From NCBI GenBank assembly GCA_029844215.1, contig CM056730.1, positions 49,612,924 through 49,676,923 of the forward strand: a DNA stretch of 64,000 nt, given 5' to 3'. Below the pieces are notes generated by a model. It was not told where the DNA came from and searched no databases. It saw only the letters and a program-made list of their open reading frames with translations. The position numbers and the translations under genes are program-made. Positions within the stretch are counted from its first letter, which is position 1. Each line of letters begins with the position of its first letter. Shown in pieces: positions 1 through 11,680 of the stretch. Origin of the DNA: Przewalskia tangutica (lineage: Eukaryota > Streptophyta > Magnoliopsida > Solanales > Solanaceae).

Positions 1-527
1 TCGACGTGTAATCGAGAGGTTGAAAATTGAAACTTTGCTTGATGGAAGATCCTCAAGCTAGTTCCGAACTTCACTCCCAAATAAATAAATAAAATTGAAT
101 ATTTAGTAGACAATGTAGATTTGTAAAAGATAGATTGAGAGATTAGAGAGATTGTAGGAAGATTTGTGAGAAAGATGAAGAGAAAATGAAGTATTTATAG
201 TTGGAAAATTAGGTTAAAGTGTAAATATAATAACTTAGGAGTTAAAAATAAATATTAAGGGGTAGGGGGAAGCCAAAATGGTTGTTGCACAACGACCAAA
301 ATATAAAATGGTCGTTGGGTGCAACGGTTATTTTGTGCAAAGGGGGGAGGGGGGACGGGCGACACCGGGACGGGTCAGGTCTTGGCGTGACCGGGCCTGG
401 TGAGACGAGACCATGTCCCGTCCCGGTTCGAGTCCCGATACCGTTATTTTTTATTATTATTATTTCGGGTTCGGGGCGGTGTCGGAGCGGGACCGGTCTG
501 ACCCGACCCGTTGGCCACCCATAATCT
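1..527 (-). mobile_element. hAT-like DNA transposon, one end (continues off the left edge)
   Basis: Read on the minus strand, the segment begins near 527 with GGGTGGCCAACGGGTCGGG and a run of GGGAC/GGTCC/CCCGTCCC boxes (about 345-525). This is the usual look of the terminus and subterminal repeats of plant Ac/Tip100-type hAT elements. An inverted repeat (CAACGACCA...TGGTCGTTG, 290-317) follows, then an AT-rich leader with a TATA box at 192-199. Transcription would run leftwards out of the window, so the transposase is not seen. The opposite terminus and the 8-bp TSD are outside the window, so the exact border is approximate. Confidence 0.5.
192..199 (-). promoter_or_regulatory. TATA box of the hAT-like element
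   Basis: TATAAATA on the minus strand, about 330 bp inside the presumed terminus. AT-rich sequence downstream (leftwards) would be the 5' leader of the transposase transcript. Position and orientation fit a promoter, but no transcript can be seen from sequence alone. Confidence 0.4.
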
Positions 528-2500
528 AAACTGTTATTAAGAAACAACAAACCTCTGTTCGAGCACAGGTAGAACCTCCTCCTCTTGGATGAATACCTAC
601 AGTACCAACCAGACTGTTGTTAGAAATGTCCCTTGAGCACTTGGATAACCTGGTTCTTGAAATCATACCTTCAAGTGTCAACTCATTAAGGCCCCGTTTA
701 TGAATCTCCTTGGACTCTGGCTTCTGTTGAGTTGGTTGAGAATCATCTAGAATACTACCAGTTTTCGTAAGGCAATCATACCTTCTCTTCTCTAGAGAGT
801 AGAATAAGTGAGCCCCTTGTTCACCTTCATGGCAATGCGCTCTCTTGGATTGCTCTAATGATTGGCAAGGATCCAATCCACTAGATGTCAAGATATGACT
901 TATAGATTTTTCGGCAGTTACAACACGATTAGCGTTACAGATTCCGACTTTTTTGAGATATGGAGATTTGTTAATGCGTCGATGTTTTGCTTTTGCACTT
1001 ACCTTCCTGAATTTTACAGAAGCCTATTTTGCAGTGTACTTTCCAGAGGAGCTACACTTCACCAAGGAGTCACAAATTTTTCTTAGAGAAATAAATTTGA
1101 CTGGTTTTGATGGATTCGCATTAGAAATTACACCATTTCCCCCCACACTATAGGTCTTACTGCCCTTCTATATACCTTCTCATGCATCTCAGGAAACATA
1201 GAGGTATCTACCAAACTGCACTTATCTGCAGCTTCAGCACCTAGATTATATTCCTCATCTGTCTGCCTAACAAGTGTTGCAGTATCCAATTTCGGCCTTT
1301 CTTCTTGGTAATTCACAAGTTACAAAGGTATAATCATCATCAACCTTTAAAATATATGACTGAGTACCAATAGCTTTTGGATCATGACAATTAACTTTAC
1401 CATTGCAAGAAAGGGTATTCAATGAACGCATTCTGAACCTCCTTACTCTCAAACTCGGTTCTGTGGAGTATGCACATTCTTCTGCTCTGCCATTATTAGA
1501 TAGGAGGGCACCTTATTTATCATTGAACGAATGTTTCTGACCAGCACCACAGGTGCCCTCTGAAAATCCACAAGCACAGTATACGGCAGGAAGTGTTGTA
1601 TCCAACTTTCTCCATTTGGTTCTTGTTCTAATCACTTTTTGGAGATATCAGCCACTTTCTGAATATGATGGCTCTTTTCTTGAATGGTAGAATGTTTCTG
1701 CATTTTCTTCAATTTTAAGGAATCTCTTAGTCTAAGTTCATCAATCAGACTACGAGAAGAATTATCAGTGAACTCTTTGGATGGTCCTGCATCCATGGGG
1801 TTGAATTGGCAAGCAACAGCTAAAAACTCTGCACTTTGTTTACTGCCTTGTGCATCATTAGATGACCAGCATCTGTCGATTCTTGATCCTTCATCTACTA
1901 AAACGTTACTTGCCACAGTGTTTTGACCATCAGCAGTGGAGAATTCTTTGTCATGAATCACTGCAGATGCCTCAGTAACAACAGGTGCAGATCCTCCAGA
2001 AGAAACATTGGATATTTCTGGCTCCTTTAGACATCCAACATTTTGAAAAGCTACATTACATCTGTTTTCGTTTCCATCAGCATCTGCATAATGTCCCTCA
2101 CTTTTTCGTTTATGTTCAGGAAACCTGTAGTCTATTCCTTACATGTCAGACCGACTGCTCCAGTCACCTTTTTGGGAACATCTCTCCATTGAGAAGAGTG
2201 ACTCCATTTTTTTTATCTTGTAACGCATTAAATCACTATTTCCTTCCAAAGAGGCCACATTGTCCAAGGTGTCATTCAACAAGCAAATAAATTCTTAATG
2301 CAATGAGAAACTCCACTCTGTTCTATCCGAGTAGTATCCAGAGGTCCACCAATGAAATGATGTTTTTCAACAGAAAAGTCCGACTGAACAGCACAGCTAC
2401 AGCTGCAAGACAAAGGAATTTGGTGCAACCTGAAAGCAGTTTGCTTGCTCAACTGGTGTAGAAATATTGCTTTCAGAACCTCCATGTATAAGCTCATTTA
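527..2500 (-). pseudogene. Broken remnant of an unrecognised host nuclear gene
   Basis: Minus-strand reading gives long, protein-like, low-repeat segments in changing frames: about 2497-2276, 1961-1632, 1316-1128 and 1150-526. They are rich in Ser, Asp, Glu and Lys (for example SSRSLIDELRLRDSLKLKK and SLVDTSMFPEMHEK). They are separated by stops and frameshifts, as in a decayed long exon. A splice-donor-like GAG/GTTTGT occurs near 555, just before the hAT end. No catalytic domain is visible. The Ser/Asp-rich text vaguely recalls linkers of plant chromatin proteins, but I cannot name the family. Frames agree over almost 2 kb on one strand, which is hard to get by chance. It could also be a real exon with sequencing indels. 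Confidence 0.45.
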
Positions 2501-2819
2501 AACCAAGAAATTAATCAGAACAAAAATTTAAGGATGAGGATAAGAATAAGATCAACTCAAATGCATGTAAACAGACATAATCACTGAAATAACTAATTCT
2601 CATTGTTAAATTAAAGTTCTAAATAACTTTTCTTTGATACAGTAAATTCAATTTCCCAAACCGTCTACCTAGGAGCCCAAGACTAGTCCCTTCCCACTTT
2701 GTTCCTTAAGTGACTTGAAATTCAACCTTATGGTTAGAAATGGAAGCTCTTAACCAATAAGCTTTCCCCTTTGTCTATGGTTCGCATATAACTTGAAGGA
2801 TATATTTAATGGGCCTCTC
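2501..2819. other. No recognisable gene
   Basis: AT-rich sequence beyond the 5' limit of the host-gene remnant, possibly an intron. A polypyrimidine-like TTAATTTCTTGG on the minus strand near 2505 would suit a splice acceptor. Nothing else is recognised. Confidence 0.3.
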
Positions 2820-3130
2820 TATGTAGCATCATTTTCTTTTTTTGAAAAAGAAAGTTGTTTATTAGAAAGAGGAACAACTTAGCACTAAGATGGTGCTAAG
2901 ACATTACAAATATTATAAGGAGATCTCTATCCTTGCAAAGATTATATGAAATCTATCATGCTATCATCATCCTTAACATTCCGGAGATTACACAAAAAAT
3001 CCAAAAGCCACAAACATTTGTGTTTAAGCTGCTGGTCGCTATCCATCCTCCATTTGAAACATGTGGCATTACTTTCCTTACATAAAACTAGACTGCATTA
3101 CATAAGGATATTCCTTTCTACTTTAAAGTA
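2820..3130 (-). repeat. Possible 3' tail of a retroposon (LINE-like)
   Basis: Minus-strand reading ends in AATAAACAACTTTCTTTTTC plus a pyrimidine/A-rich end near 2835, preceded by a small hairpin (AGCACCATCTTAGTGCT). This resembles polyadenylated 3' ends of plant non-LTR retrotransposons. No reverse transcriptase or TSD is visible, so this is only a suggestion. It could equally be an ordinary 3' UTR. Confidence 0.25.
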
Positions 3131-3545
3131 AAAGTAAATATATCTCCAATAGACAAAGGGTTCATAAATATTTTGTATCACTCCAACCACTACCTTAAGG
3201 TTTTGGATCGGATGTGCTCAAATTCTTTCAAATGATATAAGAATAGATTGCGGTCTATCAACAAGAGTATCATCCATGTGTTTGGTGCAAAAAGAAAAAT
3301 ACCGAACTCGCACGTTAGAGGAAGAGTGTTCCCTCTCTGAAATTCCAATTTTTTAACTGGATAATCATATACTTTTTAACTGAATTAGTTTACAGAATTC
3401 AACAGCGTATCATAGCTAACATTTGGTAAGCTGATTCTCACACTCATATCTCCATTGTAAAGTTAAGATGTGAACTCTAGAGTTGGATTGCACATGGTGG
3501 AAGTTGTTGAGTTATTATAGTCCAAATTTTCTTTATGATTTTCGG
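3131..3545. other. No recognisable gene
   Basis: Low-GC sequence between the possible retroposon tail and the SINE. I see no coding potential or structured RNA here. Confidence 0.3.
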
Positions 3546-3565
3546 TTAGACAATCATATTCTTTT
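3546..3565. repeat. SINE target-site duplication, left copy
   Basis: TTAGACAATCATATTCTTTT. It matches 3781-3800 with one mismatch in 20. The length suits L1-type target-primed integration. Confidence 0.85.
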
Positions 3566-3780
3566 CGATAACCACAGTTTCCAGGCAATCTCGCACACTC
3601 CTCGACTAATTCCACGAGTACCTTACCTCCCACCAACACAAGTACTGAGTAACTCTGTCCACCAAGACTTAAACAAATGGAAAGAATCACTTAGTGTTTT
3701 TGTCTCTGCCAATATTTGAACCTGAAACCTCATGGTTCTTAACCTACTTCATTGATCACTAGGCCACACCCTTGGGTGCA
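3566..3780 (-). mobile_element. Solanaceae TS-type SINE, complete copy
   Basis: On the minus strand the body starts with a tRNA-like A box (GTGTGGCCTAGTGATCAATG) and a B box (GGTTCAAATATTGGC). It continues with the Solanaceae SINE core: GGCAGAGACAAAAACACTA, a stretch with CTTGGTGGACAGAGTTAC, then GTGGAATTAGTCGAGG. It ends in CTGTGGTTATCG, and a 20-bp TSD flanks it. It is non-coding, would be transcribed by RNA polymerase III, and depends on LINE enzymes. It is the best taxonomic marker in the window, since TS/SolS SINEs are restricted to Solanaceae and close relatives. The family name is from memory. Confidence 0.88.
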
Positions 3781-3800
3781 TTAGATAATCATATTCTTTT
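3781..3800. repeat. SINE target-site duplication, right copy
   Basis: TTAGATAATCATATTCTTTT, pairing with 3546-3565 (one C/T difference). Confidence 0.85.
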
Positions 3801-3883
3801 TAGACTTAGTTTGGGAGAAAGTTCTCCAAGAAGGCCCATACCAATTCTTTTCATTTTTTTGGCACAAATAAATTTGTCGCCAC

Positions 3884-4744
3884 TGTTGACACTCAATTTT
3901 GACCCTCTCGTCCAGTCATTAACTACAAAATTACATTAAATTTTCACAACAATTTTTAATAATTTTAGAATAATGAAATGCAACAATAAAAATATTAATA
4001 CATGCATAAATAAGTGATTTAATAATGACACCGCATTTTACGAAGAATATTAAGTACTTTGAGTCTCGCGCCCGCATTTATCGATTTTTAAGCCCTATCA
4101 TAATTCTGTTGATTTTAATAAATTCAATAATAATAAACACGTAAATAAATAAGTAATTTAACAATGACGTCGCGTCAAATAGCATAGTCGCATTTATTAA
4201 TACGCAAGGCAGTTTCATAATTATGATTTGTAATTCAAATTAATTTTAATCTAATACATGCGTTTTAATAGCATCACATTTATAAAAGCATTACGCAATC
4301 CTTAAATGTCATATCTGCATTTAGCATTCAAATAATTTAATAATAATCTAAACCCCATTCAATTTTAGTTTAACATCGCAGAATACGCGTAACAAATAAG
4401 ATTTTAACGGCGTCGCATTATAAAATATTAGGCACTAATTAAATAGCACGCCCGTCTTTATTTTTTATAATAATTTAAACTCAACTTAGACTAACAAAGC
4501 ACCTAAATAATTTAATCACAATTTATTAATTTAATTTACCAATAATTAATTAATAATACACTACCCAAATTAAAACACCTAAAAAACTAATAATTATCGG
4601 CCCACTATCTACCCAACCCGCGTCGCCCAAGCCCACACCCGCAGCCCAACCCGCAGCCCAACCCGCTGGCCCATCCCCCAGCCTTTATCCTTTCCCCCAC
4701 GCACCCTCAGCCCATAACCTCACCTCATCGTCTCCCTTACCTTA
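3884..4744 (+). repeat. Truncated LTR of an unrelated retrotransposon
   Basis: Starts with TGTTGACACTCAATTTTGAC, a typical TG-start LTR terminus. AT-rich sequence follows, with repeated CGTCGCAT/CGCATTTA motifs, then a CCCAACCCGCAGCCC-rich block near 4610-4690. It breaks off near 4744, where LTR sequence of the other family begins. It has no CA end, internal region or second LTR. It is unlike the other LTRs in this window. Confidence 0.45.
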
Positions 4745-4811
4745 GGAAACCTCCAACCTGCATCATCAACTGACCGAGACAAGTACGAAAGCCGCCTACT
4801 GTAACCCATCA
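4745..4811 (-). repeat. Fragment of an R2-type LTR (left of the nested LTR)
   Basis: Resembles the R2 LTR near 38920-38965: a CATCATCAACTGACCGAGAC stretch followed by CAAGTACGAAAGCC. It reads as the edge of the same minisatellite that resumes at 7860. The sequence from 4812 to 7822 therefore appears to be inserted in this older LTR. Confidence 0.45.
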
Positions 4812-7800
4812 GATCACACGACTCCGACCGGGCTCGCGATCGGTGCCCTACCTGGGCACCCTTACAGGTATACATCAGAGATAATCAGCGGAACATACAT
4901 GAAACTTATAAAATAATACAACAGAAGTAAAACAACAGGTTAGCCGATAAAGCTACCTTCCTGGACATATATATATATACATACAACCGAAGCAGTTGCC
5001 TCATTCCCTTTACAAACTGACCCTTAGTATGTGACTACAGACCTCTAAGAGTTTTAACATAACAACTGTGGCGGGACAGGGCCCCGCCATACCCCTGAAT
5101 ATACATGAATCTACAACCTCGTGGAAACTGCATCAAGAGATAAGCCTCCGAGCAAATGGAGCTTTTTCCCAAAATCAACCGAGATCCTAAGAGCAAGGAT
5201 CACCGACTGGTACCTAAAACTGCGGCATGAACGCAGCTCGGCGGGCCGATAACAAAAATTTAATATGAAACGTAAATAACGCATAAGAAATGATCATAAT
5301 CAGACAAAAGAATGACAGGACAAGTATAAAAAGTACATACGGATCCCCGTGTCATTACCACTTATGAACTTAATCGTACCTTATTATCTTTTCCCATTTT
5401 CAATAAAAGTTATAGTCACCTTCTACGCATTTACTTCGAAAATCATCAAGTTCACTACCACATAACTTACTTACCTTACATAACCTACTCCGCTTTATGG
5501 AGGACGCTATAATGCCCGCCCAACTGGGACGATAATGTCATATAGTCCGCTCAGAAGGTATCTCGCCGGCCCATTTCTGACGATAATGTCATATAGTGCG
5601 CCTAGAAGGTATCTTGCCCGACCCATTTCTGGGACGATAATGTCATATAGTCTGCCCATAAAGGTATACTGGCCGACCCATTTCTGGGACGATAATGTCA
5701 TATAAAATCCGGGAATTTAACCCAACGTACTACGCACTTCTACTTCTTTAGAAAGACTCTTTTTCAAATAAAACTTCCCAGATACTAACAACTATAGTAT
5801 CAAGTCCTATCCACCTTTTAAGACAAGTCACAATACCTTTTTAGAAATACATTTACCGGCTTCTAAATCAAGTGACTTCTTTATTAAAAACCTTAAGCAA
5901 TTGGTACCTTTAAAACAATTTGCCCTTCTTTATTTCAAATCATTTCTCTTAACTTTCAAAAATACAATTAGTCTCTTAACCTTTAGAACTCAAGTGACTC
6001 CTTTTATTATAAAATCCTTAGGCAATTAATGCCTTAAAATCAAGTCATTTATCCTTCCATAAAGCAAATATAACCAACTCCCCATAAAGTCGTTATATTC
6101 ACTTTATACCTTAGCCAAAATATAATTTCCTATTCAAGGGACTTATACGTTTAAAACGGAACAAGTATCACATACTTTAAAACTCTTCAAGTCCCTTAAC
6201 TTAATAAAACTTAAGACATCCTTTATTCTTTCAAAGCAGTGAGTCAATCTCCTAACTCACCCGACTTGGCTATTTATAAAACTAGTAAAGGATATAAAGG
6301 TGTCAGACGCTCACCGTACTATATATGTGCAACTAGTCATGCTCAAAAGATAGGAAAAGTTCTACATAGAGTAAATCACACAACTACCTCTTAACTTCTA
6401 AGAGTAGAAGGAAACATGAAATGATACCACAGGTATATTCCATACATAGAATCATGCCAAAGGAAGGAAGAGGTTCACATACCTCGCAACGATTATCAAC
6501 AAGTAGCAAAATGCTCCAAAGTACTTCAACCTATAATGGTCACAATACGTCCATTAACCTCTTACTTCAAACGTAGAATATTCTAAGTGCTAAGTCACTA
6601 AATTCTACGGAAAATCGGACAGCACCTCCTTTGTTTCTACTCACTTTGCCACCTTTTTCAAGGCCGAATACAATAACCAAACACGCCACATTTAAGGCCC
6701 AAACAATGCAATCAACAATAGGGGATTACATGCCTACTAGACGTGTAAAATTCCGCTCCACAATAGATATCAAACTAACACAACTACTAGTCCAATTTCG
6801 GCCATATTAAGTACAACAATACCAAATCTTATCCAATTTCCATTTCAATCCAAATTGTTAGCATAACATGATATCAAGTCGCAATCGATTATAACTACTA
6901 TAATCTTCAAGTAAGTAACATGCGACGATTTCTAATAAACGACCAATTAGTAATCCAACTTCAAGTGGCTAATATAACATTTCGGATTTAAGCTACAAAC
7001 AATCCATAATACTTATGAACTTCAACATATCAACTTCATGCTAGCAACATGTAAAGCTAACAACAACAATATATATATAATCTTGTAACACTATTAAGAG
7101 ACAAGATTATACCTCAACGAATCTCAATCCAACTCCAAATCCGAAGTCGCTTCCTTAGCAACTTAGAGCCTCTTCAAGACACTTCAATCCGCTACTTGAG
7201 ACCCTTAGAACCATACCAACAACTTCCCTTCAAACTTCCAATCCAAAACCTAGAAAGCAACTAGGTTTTCACTTTGCGACTAATCCAAAACTATCTTTTC
7301 CGAGATTTTTCTATTGAGATATGCTTACAATACACTCATGAACCTTGGTTTAAAGTGTGGAGCTTAAAGAACAAGAAACAAAAATTTTTTGTTGTTGAAG
7401 AGAGCAAACCCGAGAGCTATGTGTGAAGTTCTTCCAATTCTCTTGAAAATTTTCTAAGTGTTGGGCTCTCTCTTGCTACTAGTAGTATTATATAGGGACA
7501 TGGAGGGTCAAGATGTGTACAAATGGGTGGCTAGGATGAGGTTCTCTTAAATATCAAGCTTGTGGTCCCATTGACCAAGTCAAAATTCTCAAGCGCTTCA
7601 AGTTGCAAGAGTTGTCTTCCTAACAAGTGGTCAAATGACCAGGCCCATGAAATTTTCGTCCAAGACATCACTAAGGGGGTGACACGTGTCGCCTCCCATT
7701 CACAATATTACGTTTTCCGACAATTCCATAATTCCGATAAATTTTTACAAGTCTCAAATCTTAACACTTGTGAGTTCTTACGCACGTTCTTAAAACATGT

Positions 7801-7822
7801 CCTGTAAATACGGGGTGTAACA
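4812..7822 (-). mobile_element. Solo LTR (about 3.0 kb), Tekay-like
   Basis: Minus-strand LTR. Its 5' terminus is TGTTACACCCCGTATTTAC (reverse complement of about 7804-7822). Its 3' region near 4812-4900 resembles the other LTR 3' ends (GGTGCCCTACCTGGGCACC), but the exact last bases are degraded. It contains the stem-loop TGGCGGGACAGGGCCCCGCCA near 5070, a decayed dyad near 6058-6107, a four-unit minisatellite and a weak TATA at 7486-7493. No interior or partner LTR lies beside it, so a solo LTR is the simplest reading. No convincing TSD was found. Confidence 0.6.
5500..5705. repeat. Minisatellite, about 51-55 bp x 4, in the solo LTR
   Basis: The core GACGATAATGTCATATAG begins at 5528, 5579, 5633 and 5688, joined by GAAGGTATCT...GACCCATTTCT spacers. 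It occupies the slot between the dyad and the stem-loop series that other LTRs fill with unrelated repeats. Confidence 0.85.
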
Positions 7823-7859
7823 CGTACCAACAATACTAAATAACTATATCACGAAGCTG

Positions 7860-8335
7860 ACATGTGGCAAGTGCGATAGCCTCTACCAGATCCTCCCTGC
7901 GCCACGGTCGACGGGGCAAGTAACCAGCTAACCACCGATCACAACCGTAAGTCACGAAACCGCCCAAACACCGACTCGCGGGCGACACGCGTGTCAAGTG
8001 CGATAGACTCTACCAGATCCTCCCTGCGCCACGTAGCTGACGGGGGCAAGTAACCAGGCTAACCACCAGATCACAATCGTAAGTCACGAAACTTCGCCGC
8101 GAAGCTGACACGTGGAAAATGCGATAGCCTCTACCAGATCCACCTGCGCCACGTAGCTGACGGGGGCAAGTAACTAGGCTAACCACCAGATCACAACCGT
8201 AAGTCATGAGACTTCGCCACAAAACTGAACGGGGCAAGTACGAAGGCTAACTACCAGATACCAAAGCCGAATCAGCCACGACCGGGGCAAGTACGAGAGC
8301 CAACTACCAGATACCAAGGCCGAATCAGTAAAACC
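7860..8335. repeat. Minisatellite (about 115-120 bp higher-order units)
   Basis: Repeated GCGATAG(C/A)CTCTACCAGATCC, GGGGCAAGTAACCAG and ACCGTAAGTCA blocks, in about three long units plus shorter CAAGTACGAGAGCCAACTACC units. A related array lies in the R2 LTR at 38925-39190. Confidence 0.8.
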
Positions 8336-8885
8336 TCATGGAAGGCTAGTCCATGGAGTAACAATAATGGTCACATGCCCCCGGAATCCCTCATCGGTGT
8401 AGACATGCCCATGTGACAATAATAATGGAAGCATACCCGTGGAATCCTCCGTCACTGCCGGTACGTCCAAGTAAGTTCACAATAAGTCAGCCGGCCCTAC
8501 ATCGAGAGACGCGGTTGTATAGAAATACAATACTTGCACAACAAAAGCTATCACAACTAGCATAGGCAAGTTCAACATACTTTTAGACTTTCATTAACAT
8601 ATAAATTGATTCACCGTTTATATAAACTCAAGTACTTCCATTTTATGCCAACAATCCGGGTTTCAACCCTAAGGTACTACGTACTTTAATTCTTTCGAAA
8701 AGATCTCTTTTTACGTAAAAACAACTCGATACTAATATACGTAGTACCAAACACGTTCATGTTAAAATCAAGTACTTTATACTTTTTTTTTCAAGTGGCT
8801 TACATTTTTAAAACAACGTCAAGTATACTTTTAAAACCCAAGTTATTTCTCTTTTCCCAAAATCAAGTTACCATTCTTTTGTTTT

Positions 8886-8935
8886 CATAAAGTCGTTATA
8901 ACTAACTTCCCATAAAGCTATTATAACACTTTATG
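8886..8935 (-). promoter_or_regulatory. Conserved LTR dyad (type A arms)
   Basis: Sense (minus) strand: CATAAAGTGTTATAAC, a loop containing GCTTTATGGGAAGTT, then GTTATAACGACTTTATG. The arms pair over 16 bp with one bulged G. A second copy is at 9389-9438. It is about 2.1 kb into the LTR, downstream of the TATA box. Confidence 0.7.
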
Positions 8936-11066
8936 TTTTAAACCAATTTAAGACAAGACCATGCCTTTCTTTTAAACCAAAAACTCTTCAATTCCTCAAG
9001 TCTCTTTTCTTTTAGAAAATCAGTTCCTTACTTTGGAATTTAAGAAAATTAATACTTGTTTATAATGATCTTATTAAAGCAGCCATGATCTAGGAAATGT
9101 AATACAATTTTGTCTTATCTTAGCTTCTATGCAGATGGAGGTTTCTACTTGTTTTAATATAATTAATTGTCATTACATTTTTCTTTATTAACGCTGCAAT
9201 GGCTTGTTCAATACTCATTCCCATTTCCGAAATCAATATAACATTATTCTTTAAAAACCGAGTACTCATTACTCACGAATGAGGTTTCACAACTTTTTAA
9301 CACAATTCAAGTCCTTAACAAATCATATCAAGTCAAATATAATTCAAGTCTCTTATCCTTTAAAAACAATCAACCATTCTTTTACCTACATAAAGTCGTT
9401 ATAATTAACTTCCCATAAAGCCATTATAACACTTTAAGTTCTAAACCAACCAAATTCATTTAGCACACGTACGTCTACCGTACTACATAGTTTACAACAA
9501 TCATGCTAGAAAAGATAGGAAGAGGTTCACATACCTCGCGACGATTATCGACAATTAGCAAAATGCTCCAAAGTACTATACCCTTGCTAGCCGTTTCCAC
9601 CCTTCAAGTAGAATACGCCACTCGTAGTACTTCAACCTATAATGGTCATAAAATGTCTATTAACCTCTAGCTCTCTTCGTAGAATATTCTAAGTACAAGG
9701 TTACTAAATTCTACGGAAAATCGGGCAGCACTTCCTTTGTTTCTACATACTTTGCCACCTTTTTCAAGGCCGAATTCAATAACCAAACGCCACATTTAAG
9801 GCTCAATCAATTCAGCAAATACAAAGGGGATTACACGCCCTACAAGACGTGTAAAATTCCGCCCCACAATTGACATCAAAACTAGTCCACAAAATACAAT
9901 GTCTATTCGGCAACTTGAGATACAACAACACCAATTCTTATCCAATTCAAGTTCTTGGGTCAAACATGTTATATAGTCATAAACAACTTCCACAACTACA
10001 ATTTCCTTCCTTATATAACATGTGACAACTAAACTAGTAACCAAATTGAACTACAATCTTAAGGGATAACATACTAGTTTTCGGATTAGGGTTCCAATAG
10101 TCAAAACACTTATCAAACTTCATAATATAAACCTCATGCTTGCTAATATCCAAAGCTACAACAAGTAGTAATCTTAATTACTAAAACGACAAGAATTATA
10201 CCTTTACAAGCCCTTAAAATTTCCAAATTTCAAAGTCGCCCCTTAGCAATTCTTAGCTCCTTTCCTTATGTTCCAATCCTCTCCAAGCACTCCTTAGAAG
10301 CCTATGAAGAACCCATCTTCAAGTTCCAACTTCAATGTTGAAGAACTCCTTAAGTTTCCGCCTTGCGACTAATACGAAAACGCTACTTTTCCGAAATCTT
10401 TCTATTGAGATAACCTTACAACACTCTTAGGAACCTAGGGTTTAAGTCTTGTGAATAATGGAACAAAACTACAAATTTTTCTTGTGGGAGTGAGGTGAAC
10501 CCATGAGCTACACAAAGGGAACAAGAATGTGTGAAATAATTCTAAGTGTTGAAGAACTAGTCTTGCACTAGTGTGGTATATATAGCACAATGGAGGGTCA
10601 AGATAATCACAAATGTGTGGCTAGGATGAAGAACACATGGATAATAGCCAAGTGGACAAATTGACTTGGTCAATATTCTCAAGCTTGAAGACTTTCATCC
10701 ACAATGGTCAAATGACCATCCTATCCTTGCATATTTCGTCCAAGGCTAAGTGGGGGAGGTGCCACATGTCGCCCTCCCATTCGTTCATAAAATTCCGTAA
10801 CCCCCGTGGGTCCCACAAAACGTAAAATTCCTCGGGTGGGCCCCACATGACCAAATCCGTAAAATATAAATTCCATAACTCTTATAAGTTCTTAAAGTCT
10901 TAAATACCAAAGTTGAGAATCCAATTCTCAATAATAAACCTTTTTACTTCACGAAGTTTGGAAACTTTTCCGTCGAAAAATCACATTTTTCTTCCTTCCC
11001 AATTTTAATATCGTATTCTCGTACGTACGCCCTCACATACATACCCTGGAACTATGGGGTGCAACA

Positions 11067-11667
11067 GGGGGGGTGTTGGACGAGAACAACACCAAGGAGG
11101 GAGTATATTTTTTGCCTTGGAAACTCTTAAGTGGATGAATGAAGTCTTGAAATCAAGGGGTTATTTATAGAGAAATCAAGGGCCAAGATCTAGGCAAGTG
11201 TGTGGTGTATATTGGGGACATGTGGGTGTGGATTCTACCAACCACATGTCCACCACAAAATTGGGACAAGTGGCTAGCCACTTGTCCACTTCCAACGCCC
11301 ATGGACACTTGTCCTTCTCCACCCGGCCAACACGCCACTGGGGTGACACGTGGCCCCCTACTGCCCAAAATATTTCATCTTCCAAAATATCCGTAATGCC
11401 AAAAATCCAAAATAAATGGGCCCACAAACCGTAAATTTTCCGTGGCCTCGTGACCAATTCCGGAAATAAAATTCCATAATTCTCAAATATTCCAAAAAGT
11501 CCGAATACCAAATCTGGGAATCCAATTCCCATTAACGAACCTTTTTCCTTCACAAAATCCGGAAACTTTTCCGTCGAAAAATCACATCTTTCTTCCTTTC
11601 CAATTTTAATGTCGTATTCTCGTACGTACGTCCTCGTATACATACTCTGGAACTACGGGGTGTAACA
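11067..11667 (-). repeat. R1 3' LTR, truncated (601 bp)
   Basis: Nearly identical to 36322-36929. It has the TG terminus at 11667 (TGTTACACCCCGTAGTTCC on the minus strand) and a TATA box (TATAAATA) at 11162-11169. It stops at a seven-G run (11067-11073), which in the partner LTR is an 18-G run. Confidence 0.85.
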
Positions 11668-11680
11668 TTCTTCCCCCTTA
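11668..11680 (-). other. R1 polypurine tract
   Basis: Minus strand TAAGGGGGAAGAA directly beside the 3' LTR, the primer for plus-strand DNA synthesis. Next to it is a short inverted repeat, ACATTCGGGACGTATGT. Confidence 0.85.

Larger units (their letters stand above)
7823..11066 (-). mobile_element. R2-type LTR, large fragment with intact 5' terminus
   Basis: The minus-strand LTR terminus TGTTGCACCCCATAGTTCC ends exactly at 11066. Going left there is the U3, a weak TATA near 10577-10585, two dyads (9389-9438 and 8886-8935), the shared module near 9060-9250, and the CAAGTAC/CTACCAG minisatellite. Its own 3' end is missing here and may continue at 4745-4811. The terminus abuts a G run inside the R1 LTR, so it may have inserted into that LTR, or it may be the distal LTR of R2. 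Confidence 0.6.

Noticed and set aside
282..524. 80-codon ORF in the GC-rich block of the hAT end
   Set aside because: It consists of low-complexity Gly/Arg/Pro codons from subterminal repeats, also open on the other strand, with no coding signal.
3566..3780. A functional tRNA gene (A and B boxes)
   Set aside because: No cloverleaf can be drawn, the body is 215 bp, and a 20-bp TSD flanks it. It is a SINE.
7860..8335. Regularly spaced repeats resembling a CRISPR array
   Set aside because: The units are contiguous and diverged, without unique spacers of constant size. The setting is a plant LTR, so this is a minisatellite.
11176..11643. 155-codon minus-strand ORF across the R1 3' LTR
   Set aside because: It lies in the U3 and TATA region and is not open over the same length in the partner LTR (36438-36929), so it is taken as a chance frame.
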